In this document: positions 21,810-31,174 of the stretch, piece by piece
Layout: each line of letters starts with the position of its first letter
Numbering within the stretch: position 1 is the stretch's first letter
NCBI GenBank assembly: GCA_024742755.1
Contig: JANSXW010000053.1
Span: 1 to 39,297 of the forward strand
Direction of reading: 5' to 3'
Length of the DNA stretch: 39,297 nucleotides
Source of the DNA: a bacterium
GTDB taxonomy: Bacteria > Bacteroidota > Bacteroidia > Chitinophagales > Saprospiraceae
The notes under the pieces: model-generated
What the model saw: only the letters and a program-made list of their open reading frames with translations
Database searches by the model: none
What the model was told of the DNA's origin: nothing
Made by a program: the position numbers and the translations under genes

Positions 21810-24209
21810 TTATCGGCTGATGACCGCTCGTTCTACATATTGCTGGTCGTTTTGGGTCAACCGGATGAGGTAAGTGCCTTCCGGAAGTTGGCTGGTTTCC
21901 AGCTGGAAGGCGTTGGAGCCACTCACTGCCTGATCCGTGAATGCCTGCAGCGTGCGGCCCATCAGGTCAAGCAGTTCGATTTCCACTTTGCCCTCAACTG
22001 CGGCACGGTACTGCAGATTGACCAGGTCTTTCGCAGGGTTGGGGAAGATGCGGAAGCCGGCGCCTTTGGTCAGGTCGTTGCTTTCCAGTCCGGTGACCTC
22101 TGCCACTGCAATGCCGTTTTCGCCAGGCAAAGCAGCGCCAATGGTGACGGTATAATCTTCCACCTCGCCGTAGGAGAAGGTCTCACATGGGGCAGCGTAG
22201 GCGTTGTACTTCATGGCCACCCGCATGCGTGTGGTGCCTGGTGTTGCACTGGAAGAGACGCTTAAGGTACCGGATAAAGTACCGGTGCCACTTCCCTGCC
22301 CGATCTGCTCTCCGGCATCCGAAAAGTCGCCATCGCGGTTGTAGTCAATCCACAGGCGCCAGTATTCAGTGTAGGTTGAGCTGGAGAAGCCGGGGACTAA
22401 AGTGACAGAAACCGAGCCTCCCGGGGTAAGTGCCGTGGAAAGGTTGGTGTAGTCACCGTAGCCGCCGTCATTCCCGGAGTTGTTGTTGATGCTGCCAAAC
22501 TGTATCCGCTGAATCCATTCGAAGTTGCTGTTGTTGCCTTCTGAGCCGCAGTAGCTGGGTGGAGGGGGAGGAGGCGTACTGCCTACGCAGAAATTAGTCG
22601 TCTCGCTATTGGTAAAGCTGCCTCCGGAAGCCAAGAGGGTACTGCCATCGGTGAGGCTGTAGGAGCCGTTGCCGTAACCACAGCAGATACCATCGCCATA
22701 GCTGTCGAAGATGGTGAAGTCGTAGCAGCCGTTCGGCAGGCAGATATCTTCTGTGACCGTAGAGCCTGCACCGCTGTATGGCCCTCCGCTAGCTACTGTT
22801 GTGCCGCTGCCGTTGACCACGCTCCAGGTCGTTTCGCCCGGGTAATTGTCCAGGTTGATGGTGAGCGTGATCTCATTATCGTTGCAGGCAGGGTTGCCAC
22901 CGCCACCGTCGCAGGCTTGCAGGCAGGAGGCGTTGGATACCCGGTTGCGGATGACGTTGCCAGGCTGTGGCCCAAAACCAAGGTTGAAGTTGATGCCTAC
23001 GCTTTGTACGTGGCAGTAGCTCATAATCGTGCCCCCATTGCTGGGATAGCCCGGCAGGGAGCAGGAGCCCTCCGTTGATCCGGCACAGCCATCTATAGCC
23101 GTATTATTGCCATTCCAGACACAGGCGTGGGTGTGGCGGGACCCGAACAGGTGCCCGAACTCGTGCGTGGTCACCATAATGGTGAAGGAGTAAGTCGGTA
23201 CCTGCGAATACGAAGAGTTGATAGAGGAAAAGCACAGGCTGTTATCCGGATTGCTGTTGCAAAGCCCGGAAAAACCAGCAGCAATACCGCCGCTTGCCTG
23301 ATAGGAAAGCAGGTGCCCGAGGTCACCATTCACGCCATTGCGGTAGCTTTGGAAGTCAGACAGCATACCCGAGCTCGAGGAGCTGGAGTAAGGGCTGGTA
23401 GAGCTCCAGACAAAGATTTCTGAAACTACGGTGTTGATGTTCTCATTGGCGTAGAGCGTCGCCACCTCATTGGCAATGCCCGTTACGTAGTTGGTTGCGC
23501 CCTGTGTGCCGCCTTTATTTTGGAAGATATCGTAATCTACCTCATAATAAAAACGCACGCAATCGCTTAGTGCCCGTGTACCTCCAGCCTGTGGCTGCAG
23601 TTCCTCCCGGGTGTAGCCCTCGCCATCGTCGGGCGTGCCGCAATCGTAAGCCATGCGCTCCAGTACATCCTTATCGTTGTACAGAATGTAGCGGGTTTCG
23701 TTGCGGTTGCCTTCCAGCTGTCCAAGGACAAGGTTGCCCCCTCTTGCCGGGCTGAACAAGCCCATGATCCCATCTTCAAAAACACTCAGGGAAGCAATGG
23801 AACCGGACTCCCCTTTGATAATGCCACGGTAGTGCACCCCGTAGTCTACATCCGCTGCAGACTCGGTCTGACTGTCCGTAACCTGAAAGTCATCGGTAAA
23901 AAGGTCCACTTTGACCAGCTCAATAGCGAGCTCGCTGCGGTGGGTGGAGGGCAAGGTGAAAGTGATCCGGTCTGGCTGCTCGGCATGGAGTTGTTGTACT
24001 ACCTCGTCACGCATTTCGAGCAGATCGTACTGTTCGGGCGTTTCTTCGCCAAGATTTGCCCGTCCTTCAGATTGGTCGAAAGCAGTGACCGTTTGGAAGG
24101 GCATGCCCTTGCTTTTCTCCGCCTGAACGAGCTCGGCAGGTTTTAGGATGCCTTGCCCAAAGAGGGACAGGGCAAGGAAACAGGAGATTGTTGTAAGTAG
24201 AATTTTCAT
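21810..24209 (-). CDS. T9SS-secreted zinc metalloprotease with GEVEDY domain
   Basis: A 799-residue secreted protease. Order: signal peptide (MKILLTTISCFLALSLFGQG), propeptide (about 20-215), metzincin catalytic domain with HEFGHLFGSRH (His349, Glu350, His353, His359) and the Met-turn TIMSYCH, a module around DSYGDGICCGYGNGSYSL, a Pro-rich linker, a GEVEDY domain (SYGEVEDYTVTI), and a type A T9SS sorting domain (FRIFPNPAKDLV...GTYLIRL). It is expected on the cell surface or outside. ATG 24209 starts the signal peptide, whereas the frame upstream lacks one. A paralogue lies 571 nt upstream on the same strand with the active-site His at the same residue number. Confidence 0.93.
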   Translation of the reverse strand: MKILLTTISCFLALSLFGQGILKPAELVQAEKSKGMPFQTVTAFDQSEGRANLGEETPEQYDLLEMRDEVVQQLHAEQPDRITFTLPSTHRSELAIELVKVDLFTDDFQVTDSQTESAADVDYGVHYRGIIKGESGSIASLSVFEDGIMGLFSPARGGNLVLGQLEGNRNETRYILYNDKDVLERMAYDCGTPDDGEGYTREELQPQAGGTRALSDCVRFYYEVDYDIFQNKGGTQGATNYVTGIANEVATLYANENINTVVSEIFVWSSTSPYSSSSSSGMLSDFQSYRNGVNGDLGHLLSYQASGGIAAGFSGLCNSNPDNSLCFSSINSSYSQVPTYSFTIMVTTHEFGHLFGSRHTHACVWNGNNTAIDGCAGSTEGSCSLPGYPSNGGTIMSYCHVQSVGINFNLGFGPQPGNVIRNRVSNASCLQACDGGGGNPACNDNEITLTINLDNYPGETTWSVVNGSGTTVASGGPYSGAGSTVTEDICLPNGCYDFTIFDSYGDGICCGYGNGSYSLTDGSTLLASGGSFTNSETTNFCVGSTPPPPPPSYCGSEGNNSNFEWIQRIQFGSINNNSGNDGGYGDYTNLSTALTPGGSVSVTLVPGFSSSTYTEYWRLWIDYNRDGDFSDAGEQIGQGSGTGTLSGTLSVSSSATPGTTRMRVAMKYNAYAAPCETFSYGEVEDYTVTIGAALPGENGIAVAEVTGLESNDLTKGAGFRIFPNPAKDLVNLQYRAAVEGKVEIELLDLMGRTLQAFTDQAVSGSNAFQLETSQLPEGTYLIRLTQNDQQYVERAVISR

Positions 24210-24780
24210 ACTAATTATTAGTTGGTTAAAAAGAATTTCCGAATGAAGAAGCAGGCACGGGGGCATACAAAACCCACTGCTGTCTAATCCCATCGCTGGC
24301 AGCAGAAAAAGAAGCACCGCTTCAGAAAGCATGGAAAAGGGCCTACTGCCCGGAACATAACCCATAGGGGGCCACGTTGCAGCAATCCAAAGCTTTTGAA
24401 TGGCTCAAACTGAGCGTTACTATCCGATTGTTTTAAGGCACTTCAGTGCCGTGCGGGTGAAAACACCTGTTAGGGACACAGGAGCATTTGTTCTGGTAAG
24501 CGTTGATCCAGATTGAATGTAAGCCCATTCAAATTTTTGGGCTCTGAATAAATGGATATAACCAGGGTGATGTGCGAATCTTAAATATTTGGAGTATAGG
24601 TTAAAAACAAAAGGTTTGTTTTGTCTCGATGGTGTTAAATGTAGTAAAAATTAATGTATAAGCAAAGAAAACGGCATTTTTGATGAACAAAAAAAAGAGC
24701 GCTGCGGCTCCATTGCCCCAGCGCTCGAAATTCACACAATTAATGCCGTGTCTTTACAGCCTTTTGCAGCTGTCTGTGCG
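24210..24780. other. Intergenic region between the two metalloproteases
   Basis: 571 nt without a convincing gene. It holds the terminator of the upstream protease (24690-24726), a GGCACT-TC-AGTGCC palindrome (24437-24450) and a GGTG-AAAA-CACC hairpin (24456-24467). The part nearer the lower-coordinate gene should contain its promoter, but no good TAnnTTTG box is visible. Confidence 0.5.
24690..24726 (-). terminator. Terminator of the second metalloprotease
   Basis: On the minus strand GAGCGCTG (24726-24719) pairs perfectly with CAGCGCTC (24704-24697) and is followed by a run of T residues. It lies about 55 nt past the stop at 24781. Confidence 0.8.
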
Positions 24781-27222
24781 TTAATACCTGGAAACGGTAA
24801 ATTTCTCTACCCAATATTGCTGCCCGGCCTGTACCCGCACGACGTAGGTACCGGCTGGCAGTTGACTGACGTTGATTTGCTGTTGCACGGTACCGGGCAT
24901 CCAAACCTGTGCATTGACAGGCATCTGCTGCCCGGTCAGGGCGTAGATTTCCACCCTCGCCTGTTCCTGCTGTGGCTGATCAAGCTGCAAAGTGAGCATG
25001 TCAGCTACTGGATTGGGGTACAGGCTCAGCGCTGCGGCCGGCGCATTTTCTTCCAATGCCGCCAGAGCAGTGCCCAATCCATTGCCGCCTGAGCAGTCGT
25101 CTCCTTCATAAATAATGATGTTGCGGAAGTAGGAATTGCCATTGCGGGGCGGGCGGTCATGGTCGGCGGTGAAGAACAGGTACTGGAACTCCCCGGTATA
25201 AAACGCACCAATCGGGATGACATATTTTTTCCAAACTGCTCCACCGGGATAGTTGTCGTAGTTGCCATACCCCCAGTTTTGAATGCCGTACAACCGGATC
25301 AGGCGGTTGGAGGAGATGCTGTTGTTTTCGTCAAAGCCGATACCGTGTATTTCTCCCTGACGGGTAGAGCCAAAGTCCAGTTCAATGACCGTATTCGGTG
25401 TCACCTCGTAGTTGACTTCTATGGCCTTCCAGGCGTTGTTTTGAATCCGGAGCACCTCGCCGCCATCAAGCAGATTGTGAGTGCCTGCATCCTGTGGCCC
25501 GCCGAAGGAAAGGATTTCGTAATCCGAAAAGTCGATGGGCAGGCAGTTGTTGTCTCCGGGCTCCGGTTGTTCCGAAGGGAGGCAGAAGTTGACTTCCTCT
25601 CCGGTGCCGTATTCCCCACCTGTGGCCAGAAGCAAGCCACTTGTGTCCGTGAGGGCGTAGTAGCCATCACCGTAGTCGCAGCAGATGCCATCGCCGTAGG
25701 TGTCCCGGATTTCGAATACATAGCAGCCTTCCTTGAGGCAGAGGCTTTCGTTGATGACGGTGCCATTCGTTGTATTGGGATAGGGGCCGCCACTGTACTG
25801 CAGTTCGCCGCTTGTATCTCTGATTTCCCAGGTGGTTTCAACGCCATAGGCATCGAGGACAATTTCCAGGGCGACTTCCTGCCCGGCACAGGTGTCAACG
25901 CCTCCGCCACCTCCATCGGTCGAGCAGGCTTGCAGGCAGGCCGCATCCGCTACGGCATTGCGCAAGACATTACCGGGCTGAAAGCCGAAGCCTTTGCTGA
26001 AGTTGATGCCTACGTTGCGCAGGTGGCAGTAGCTCATCATCGTGCCGCCGTCGGAGGGCCAGCCCGGGGAGGCACAGTTGCCTTCCGTATACCCTGCGCA
26101 ATCGTCGATAGCGGTATTGTTGCCATTCCAGGCACAGGCGTGGGTATGACGGGCGCCAAAGGAATGCCCAAGCTCATGCGCGACCACCATTACCGAAAAG
26201 GAATAGGTGGGCACGGCAGCGTAAGTCGTATTAATACTGCTGAACCCATGGCGGGGCGAGTATTCGTTGCACAAGCCAGACAGATAAGCGATACCGCCGG
26301 AAGCCTGATAGCTGATCAGTTGGGCAAGGTCGCCGTTAAAGGTGGGGCGCTCGTTGACAAACTGAGTGAGAATGACAAAGCTGTTGTTGCCATTGTATGG
26401 GCTAATCTGATCCCAAAGCAGCATTTCGGACAGGCGGATGTTGACGGTTTCGTTGGCGTACAAGGTAGCGACCTGATTGAATAAGCCGGTGATGTAGTTG
26501 GTTGCTCCGGCCACACCGCCTTTGCTTTGCACGACATCGTAGTCAATCTCCAGGTAGACCTGTACGCAATCGCCGGGGCCGCGTTCGCCCACTGCCGGCT
26601 GCAGTTGCTCCGGGCGGTAATCCGGCGCATCATCTGAGGTGGCACAGTCGAAAGGCATTTCCCGGAGCACATCATGGTCGTTGTACAAAATGTATTCCTG
26701 AGGAGAGCGGGCTTCCTGATTTTTTCCGAGTACGAGGTTGCCCTGCCCCGGTGTACTGATCAGTCCCATGACCTCGTCTTCGAAGAAACTCAGTGCGACG
26801 ACCGAGCCCGGCGACCCTTTGACGACACCCCGGTAGTGTGCCCCCTGCGGTGCTTTGACCGGGCGCTCGGTGGAAGCCGCAACCGCCACAAAGCCAGGGC
26901 TAAGCGGATTGACGCGGACCATCTCCAGATCAATGGCCCCGGACCGGCCTTTGGCAGGCAGCGACATCTCAATGGCGTTGGGTTTTAGGTGTACCAAAGC
27001 AGAAAGGGGTTCTTCGTCGAGTTCGAGTAAGGTAAAGTCATTGGCATCGAGCTGCCGTGCGGGTACGTAATCAGATTGTTGAGAAGAGGTAAATAAGTTA
27101 AGCTGTTCAAATGTTGTACGTTCGTTTTTAGCGGTGTTTATCAAATCAATGGGTTTGAGGCCTTGTTGCGCAAAGGCAAGCAGTGATGCCAGCAGCGCCA
27201 GCAACGTAAGTGGGAATCTCAT
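24781..27222 (-). CDS. T9SS-secreted zinc metalloprotease with a carbohydrate-binding-like module
   Basis: An 813-residue paralogue of the neighbouring protease. It has a signal peptide (MRFPLTLLALLASLLAFAQQ), propeptide, metzincin domain with HELGHSFGARH (His349, Glu350, His353, His359) and TMMSYCH, and the same DTYGDGICCDYGDGYYAL module. It then diverges: in place of the GEVEDY domain there is a beta-rich stretch of about 135 residues (IELDFGSTRQGEIHGIGFD ... NSYFRNIIIYE) like carbohydrate-binding modules of marine Bacteroidota hydrolases. It ends in a type A sorting domain (LSLYPNPVADMLTLQL...GTYVVRV). It is likely exported by T9SS for protein-glycan degradation. A hairpin (27294-27319) lies in its leader. 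Confidence 0.93.
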   Translation of the reverse strand: MRFPLTLLALLASLLAFAQQGLKPIDLINTAKNERTTFEQLNLFTSSQQSDYVPARQLDANDFTLLELDEEPLSALVHLKPNAIEMSLPAKGRSGAIDLEMVRVNPLSPGFVAVAASTERPVKAPQGAHYRGVVKGSPGSVVALSFFEDEVMGLISTPGQGNLVLGKNQEARSPQEYILYNDHDVLREMPFDCATSDDAPDYRPEQLQPAVGERGPGDCVQVYLEIDYDVVQSKGGVAGATNYITGLFNQVATLYANETVNIRLSEMLLWDQISPYNGNNSFVILTQFVNERPTFNGDLAQLISYQASGGIAYLSGLCNEYSPRHGFSSINTTYAAVPTYSFSVMVVAHELGHSFGARHTHACAWNGNNTAIDDCAGYTEGNCASPGWPSDGGTMMSYCHLRNVGINFSKGFGFQPGNVLRNAVADAACLQACSTDGGGGGVDTCAGQEVALEIVLDAYGVETTWEIRDTSGELQYSGGPYPNTTNGTVINESLCLKEGCYVFEIRDTYGDGICCDYGDGYYALTDTSGLLLATGGEYGTGEEVNFCLPSEQPEPGDNNCLPIDFSDYEILSFGGPQDAGTHNLLDGGEVLRIQNNAWKAIEVNYEVTPNTVIELDFGSTRQGEIHGIGFDENNSISSNRLIRLYGIQNWGYGNYDNYPGGAVWKKYVIPIGAFYTGEFQYLFFTADHDRPPRNGNSYFRNIIIYEGDDCSGGNGLGTALAALEENAPAAALSLYPNPVADMLTLQLDQPQQEQARVEIYALTGQQMPVNAQVWMPGTVQQQINVSQLPAGTYVVRVQAGQQYWVEKFTVSRY

Positions 27223-27869
27223 GGTGTAAAACGGTTTTTGGTTAACAATCGGTTCTTGTTATCAATCAGTTGTTGGGGCACACCACTCCCATTTGCTGAC
27301 AAACCTTTCATTGTCAGCAGGTGAGTGTTTGCATCATTTAGTCAGGGCATGGCACGGCTATGTGCGCTTGCACCTGTTTGAATCCGGAAGGCTTCGCAAC
27401 ATCAACCCTGAGGCTGTTGAGATGAGGCATGCCGGTTCGTTGCCGGGGAAAACTTCAGAAGCCTAAGCCTCTAGAGCATGAAGCCTGCCCGCAGCTTTGT
27501 TTTTCATAAGATTATGGTTTGAATACAATGGATCTGCCGTGTTCAGTTTGACAATACGGTTGCTTCTCACGCAGGGGGTCAATCCCGCAAGCCTGGGGTC
27601 AAGAATGATGGCTTGATCGCAATAGCGTCAGGGCGTGGAGCGTGCAGGCCACGGCCATGGCGTACTATTTGCGTTTTCTCAAGGTAAGTTTGTGTTGAAG
27701 TCGTTCTCAGAAAAAGTGAAAAGGAAAAATGACAAGCTGCTCTTTCGGAAGCGGCCTTAGCATAGCAGGCCAGCTTACCGGAGCGAGCATAGATTTGCCT
27801 TGTTGCTCCCGAAACACTCTTTGGTTTGATGGATGATGTGAGTTTACCCCACAACTGATTAGGATAATT

Positions 27870-27901
27870 CAAAGTTAACAGGTTTTGAACACATTCGCAA
27901 A
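27870..27901 (-). promoter_or_regulatory. Strong Bacteroidota-type promoter, minus strand
   Basis: TTTG (27898-27901 read on the minus strand), a 20-nt spacer, then TAACTTTG (27870-27877), close to the ideal TTTG-N19/21-TAnnTTTG. It would transcribe leftward for about 640 nt before the protease ATG at 27222. It therefore serves either a very long leader or an undescribed RNA. Confidence 0.55.
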
Positions 27902-27925
27902 GTATTAAACTAAAAAATTCTCTAT

Positions 27926-28048
27926 ATGAAAAAAAATATAAATTGTCTGAGCATGCGGCAATTTCTCCGGCCTGGCTTCGTTATCATTGGCTTCGGAAAT
28001 TGGGTTCTTGGGTCCTTTGGGGGCTCTGTTGCTCCCGGGCATGTATAA
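27926..28048 (+). CDS. Possible 40-residue peptide
   Basis: A short frame starts MKKNINCLSMRQFLRPGF and continues with a Gly-rich weakly hydrophobic stretch that ends SVAPGHV. It is preceded by AT-rich DNA, but no ribosome site or promoter can be named. It could be a decayed signal-peptide start. Weak support. Confidence 0.15.
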   Translation: MKKNINCLSMRQFLRPGFVIIGFGNWVLGSFGGSVAPGHV

Positions 28049-28137
28049 ATTTGGCTCCTTAACGTGCCCTTAACACCCAATAGTATAAACCAGAATAAAA
28101 AACATATAAATAAAGCACATCTGACAAGGCGTAAAAA

Positions 28138-28179
28138 GCAAAGCCCCGCCCGCTTTCATGAAAGCGGGCGGGGCTTTGT
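28138..28179. terminator. Near-perfect 40-nt palindrome, likely terminator
   Basis: AAGCCCCGCCCGCTTTCA is followed immediately by its exact reverse complement (28141-28176), and flanking bases extend it to about 40 nt. The strong GC stem ends in a tight loop. T-rich sequence on both sides is modest. Likely a terminator or an insertion target; the transcript it would end is not clear, but it may end readthrough from ftsH. Confidence 0.5.
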
Positions 28180-28218
28180 GTTCAGAAAGGAAGATTTCTC
28201 CTGCCTTACAATGCGCTA

Positions 28219-28382
28219 AGACCGTGTTGGGATTTTGGTCTTCTAGTCGAAAACTAGCAATCTTTTGGTTAGACAAGACCCGAAAACCGGAGTTTAGCCT
28301 CAGCTAAATGAGGATTTTCGGGGGGAAGTATAAGCAAAAAATTGCAGTTTGCAGACCGATTACTAAAGTCCCAACACGGTCT
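28219..28382. mobile_element. MITE-like element with 14-bp terminal inverted repeats
   Basis: AGACCGTGTTGGGA (28219-28232) is the exact reverse complement of TCCCAACACGGTCT (28369-28382). Between them are 136 nt with no coding frame, nested hairpins (CTAGT/ACTAG; CCCGAAAA/TTTTCGGG enclosing TTTAGC/GCTAAA), and each end carries an internal AGACC/GGTCT repeat. Flanking TA dinucleotides on both sides (28217-28218 and 28382-28383) resemble a Tc1/IS630-type target duplication. The right end overlaps the last bases of ftsH, including its stop codon. No transposase is present, so it would be non-autonomous. Confidence 0.45.
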
Positions 28383-30471
28383 AAACATTCTTGGTCGGCG
28401 TTTCTTCCTCCTGCGGCTCCTCCTGTTTGTTGTCCTCCCCGTTTTGCTCAGAAGCATCGGGTGCTGAAGACATTTCAGGTTCGTCTTTTTTGACGGGTTT
28501 CATCTGACCGGCGATGTGGTCATCGAAGCCACTTTCCGGATCGTCCTCTGCTTCGCTCGGGCGCTTGCCCAGCAGGCGTTCTACATCAGATTTGAGCAGG
28601 ACTTCCTTGTCCAGCAGGATTTGCGCCAGCTTCTCAAGGTCTTCCCGGTGTTCTGTCAGCAGTTCTTTCGCCCGGATATACTGGGACTCCACCAGTTTTC
28701 TCACCTCCTCGTCAATGAGGGAGGCGGTATCGTCAGAATAAGGCCGCTGGAACTGATCCTGTGACATCCCGTAGAAAGAAACCTGGCCGACTTTCTCGTT
28801 CATGCCAAAGACCGTCGTCATGCTATAAGCCATCTTGGTAACCTGATCGAGGTCATTTTGCGCACCGGTTGAGATTTTCCCGAACACGATAGATTCCGCA
28901 GCCCGGCCTCCAAAGGTCATGCACATGCGGTCCAGCAATTGCTCGGTACGCGTGATGTACTCTTCCTTGGGCAGGTATTGGGCGTAACCCAAAGTACCTA
29001 CACCGCGCGGCACGATGGTTACTTTGACCAGCGGAGAAGCGTGTGGCAGAAACCACCCACAGATGGCGTGCCCGGCTTCGTGGTAAGCGATAATTTTCTT
29101 TTCGTTGGGCGAGATGAGCTTGTTCTTCTTCTCCAGTCCACCGATGATGCGGTCCAGTGCGAAGTTGAAGTCATCCATGTCCACCGCCTGCTTATTGCGT
29201 CGGGCAGCGACGAGCGCGGCTTCGTTGCAAATATTGGCAATATCTGCTCCTGCAAAGCCCGGTGTCATTTCTGCCAGTGCTTCTGCATTCACCCCTTCCC
29301 CAATCTTGATATTGCGGAGGTGTACCTTGAAAATGGATATCCGGCCTTTCAGGTCCGGGCGGTCAATACCGATTTGGCGGTCAAAACGCCCCGGGCGCAG
29401 CAGTGCGCTGTCGAGTACGTCCGGGCGGTTGGTCGCGGCCATCAGAATCACGCCTTTATCGGTGCTGAAACCATCCATTTCCACCAACAGCTGATTGAGG
29501 GTATTTTCCCGCTCATCGTTGCCGCCCTGCATGTTACCTTTTCCGCGGGCACGGCCGATAGCGTCGATCTCATCAATAAAGATGATACAGGGGGCTTTCT
29601 CCCTTGCCTGCTTGAACAGGTCGCGTACCCGGGAGGCACCAACACCCACGAACATCTCCACGAAGTCAGAGCCGGAAATGGTAAAGAAGGGCACGCCTGC
29701 TTCACCGGCCACGGCTTTGGCCAGCAGCGTTTTACCAGTGCCCGGAGGGCCCACGAGCAGCACCCCTTTGGGGATTTTACCGCCCAAAGCCGTATATTTC
29801 TTAGGGTTTTTCAGAAAGTCAACCACCTCCATCACCTCTTCCTTGGCTTCATCGAGCCCGGCGACATCCTGGAAAGTGACGTTGACTTTACTATTCTGAT
29901 CGAAAAGGGTCGCCTTGGATTTGCCGATATTGAAGATTTGGGCACCCGGCCCACCGGCACCGCCGCTCACCCGGCGCATGATGAAAACCCAGATCGCAAC
30001 CACGATAATGATCGGCAGCACCCAGCCCAGCAGTGGTGTCAACCAGTTTTGGCGGGTTTCAAAAGTGGGGTAAATCCACTCCGATTCGGGTATGTCGGCC
30101 TGCTCCTGTGTGATGCGCAACCAGTCTTCAAAGGCTTCAACCGAGCCCACTTCGAGCCAGTATTGGTAGTTCTCTCCGCTAAGGGAGGACCGGCTTTCGG
30201 CATCTTTATAAAACTCGGTTTTTTGCTCCAGCGCCTGTCGCTTGATGTAGACGTAGCCTCGCTTTTGGTTGACCACGACCAGCTTTTCCACGTCCTGGTC
30301 GGCGATCATTTCACCGAGTTTTTGCCGGTTCACCTGTTCCATAGTGCCTTCTGACATACTGTAGAAGTTCAGCGCCAGGAGGAACAGCGCGATGATCCCG
30401 TAAATCCAATAGGTATTGAATTTGGGCCCGGTTGGCTTGTTCTTATCTTCTTGGTTATTCTTGTTCTCCAT
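28381..30471 (-). CDS. ftsH: ATP-dependent zinc metalloprotease FtsH
   Basis: A 696-residue membrane AAA+ protease for quality control of membrane and short-lived proteins. Order: an N-terminal membrane segment (about 20-39), a periplasmic domain (about 40-140), a second segment (about 145-167), the AAA domain with Walker A GPPGTGKT (241-248), Walker B IIFIDEID, and SRH ([11 protein letters not shown]), then the M41 protease domain with HEAGH (464-468). It has an acidic C-terminal tail (about 645-696). The last codon and TAG stop coincide with the end of a MITE-like element. It is followed on the minus strand by that element, and the rsfS gene lies upstream with a 187-nt gap. Confidence 0.98.
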   Translation of the reverse strand: MENKNNQEDKNKPTGPKFNTYWIYGIIALFLLALNFYSMSEGTMEQVNRQKLGEMIADQDVEKLVVVNQKRGYVYIKRQALEQKTEFYKDAESRSSLSGENYQYWLEVGSVEAFEDWLRITQEQADIPESEWIYPTFETRQNWLTPLLGWVLPIIIVVAIWVFIMRRVSGGAGGPGAQIFNIGKSKATLFDQNSKVNVTFQDVAGLDEAKEEVMEVVDFLKNPKKYTALGGKIPKGVLLVGPPGTGKTLLAKAVAGEAGVPFFTISGSDFVEMFVGVGASRVRDLFKQAREKAPCIIFIDEIDAIGRARGKGNMQGGNDERENTLNQLLVEMDGFSTDKGVILMAATNRPDVLDSALLRPGRFDRQIGIDRPDLKGRISIFKVHLRNIKIGEGVNAEALAEMTPGFAGADIANICNEAALVAARRNKQAVDMDDFNFALDRIIGGLEKKNKLISPNEKKIIAYHEAGHAICGWFLPHASPLVKVTIVPRGVGTLGYAQYLPKEEYITRTEQLLDRMCMTFGGRAAESIVFGKISTGAQNDLDQVTKMAYSMTTVFGMNEKVGQVSFYGMSQDQFQRPYSDDTASLIDEEVRKLVESQYIRAKELLTEHREDLEKLAQILLDKEVLLKSDVERLLGKRPSEAEDDPESGFDDHIAGQMKPVKKDEPEMSSAPDASEQNGEDNKQEEPQEEETPTKNV

Positions 30472-30658
30472 TAAAATATACGTTTATCGAATCAGAAGGG
30501 CTTTACCCTTTCCTACTTGATTGTAATGCTTGTTGCACTTAGTGATGCACTCCACACAGCTTGTCACAGTTTAACGGGACAGATTCCCGTCGAAATCTAT
30601 GTACTAACATACTTCACGATATTTCGTTGCCAGAATTCGGCCAAGAGTTCTGAGCAGA

Positions 30659-31045
30659 CTATAAACTCTTGTATTCCGTAACCTGCGCGTCGCTCCAAAG
30701 GCTTTCCAGCTCGTAAAAGGAGCGCCGCTCTTTGTGAAATACGTGCGCTACAGTCGTGAAGTAGTCAATGCAAACCCAAAGCGCATTTCGGTCGCCCTCG
30801 ACATGGCTGGCAAAGGTGTCTGCCTCTCTTTTGAGCCGTTTCTGAATGTGATCGGCAATGGCTTTTACTTGGGTGTTGGAGTCGCCTTCGCAAATGATGA
30901 AGTAGTCAGTTGGGGCATCATCCAGTTTTCGCATGTCGAGCTTGATGATGTTTTTGCCCTTGATGTCCTGAATACTTTCAATGATCAATTCGTTCAGCGC
31001 CTCGGTGGTGAGTTCGCGTTGTTGAACTTTGGTGTGTGAATTCAA
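30659..31045 (-). CDS. rsfS: Ribosome silencing factor RsfS
   Basis: A 128-residue member of the Iojap/RsfS family that binds ribosomal protein uL14 and blocks subunit joining when nutrients are low. The core is present: IQDIKGKNIIKLDMRKLDDA, PTDYFIICEGDSNTQVKAIADHI, HVEGDRNALWVCIDY and VAHVFHKERRSFYELESLW. It begins with TTG at 31045 because no ATG is available before the conserved helix TEALNELIIESI and a stop lies a few codons upstream (a CTG at 31051 is the alternative). Upstream of ftsH on the same strand, 187 nt away, and divergent from birA. Confidence 0.93.
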   Translation of the reverse strand: MNSHTKVQQRELTTEALNELIIESIQDIKGKNIIKLDMRKLDDAPTDYFIICEGDSNTQVKAIADHIQKRLKREADTFASHVEGDRNALWVCIDYFTTVAHVFHKERRSFYELESLWSDAQVTEYKSL

Positions 31046-31058
31046 ACTCAGATTTTGT

Positions 31059-31066
31059 TAATTTTG
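31059..31066 (+). promoter_or_regulatory. -7 promoter box in the rsfS-birA divergent region
   Basis: TAATTTTG fits TAnnTTTG, about 110 nt before birA. It may drive birA, whose own start is a TTG. Confidence 0.35.
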
Positions 31067-31174
31067 CAATGAAAAAAGGAGGCATTCGATTTTGGTCGTT
31101 TTGCCCCAAAATATAAGGTTCTGAGGTGGAACAGCCCCCTCCGGGGCTTACAACAAATAAAATTATCAAATAAT

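Larger units (their letters stand above)
27223..28380. other. 1.16-kb gene-poor region before ftsH
   Basis: No convincing larger gene. From left to right it has a perfect 9-bp hairpin (27294-27302 with 27311-27319) in the protease leader, sequence without features, a strong minus-strand promoter match (27870-27901), a possible 40-residue reading frame (27926-28048), a long palindrome (28138-28179) and a MITE-like element (28219-28382). The open frame at 27579-27872 starts within the promoter and is not supported. It may be a decayed gene or hold an unrecognised RNA. Confidence 0.5.

Noticed and set aside
25159..26484. 441-codon open frame opposite the second protease
   Set aside because: It is antisense to a protease with full domain evidence.
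27579..27872. 97-codon minus-strand frame in the gene-poor region
   Set aside because: Its only start is a TTG inside the -7 promoter box, so the transcript could not contain it, and the composition is not protein-like.
28939..30354. 471-codon open frame opposite ftsH
   Set aside because: It is a mirror of the strongly biased ftsH sequence, with no start context.
31069..31116. 15-codon frame MKKGGIRFWSFCPKI between rsfS and birA
   Set aside because: It follows a -7 box and has a purine run, but is too short and has no leader-peptide logic such as repeated codons.
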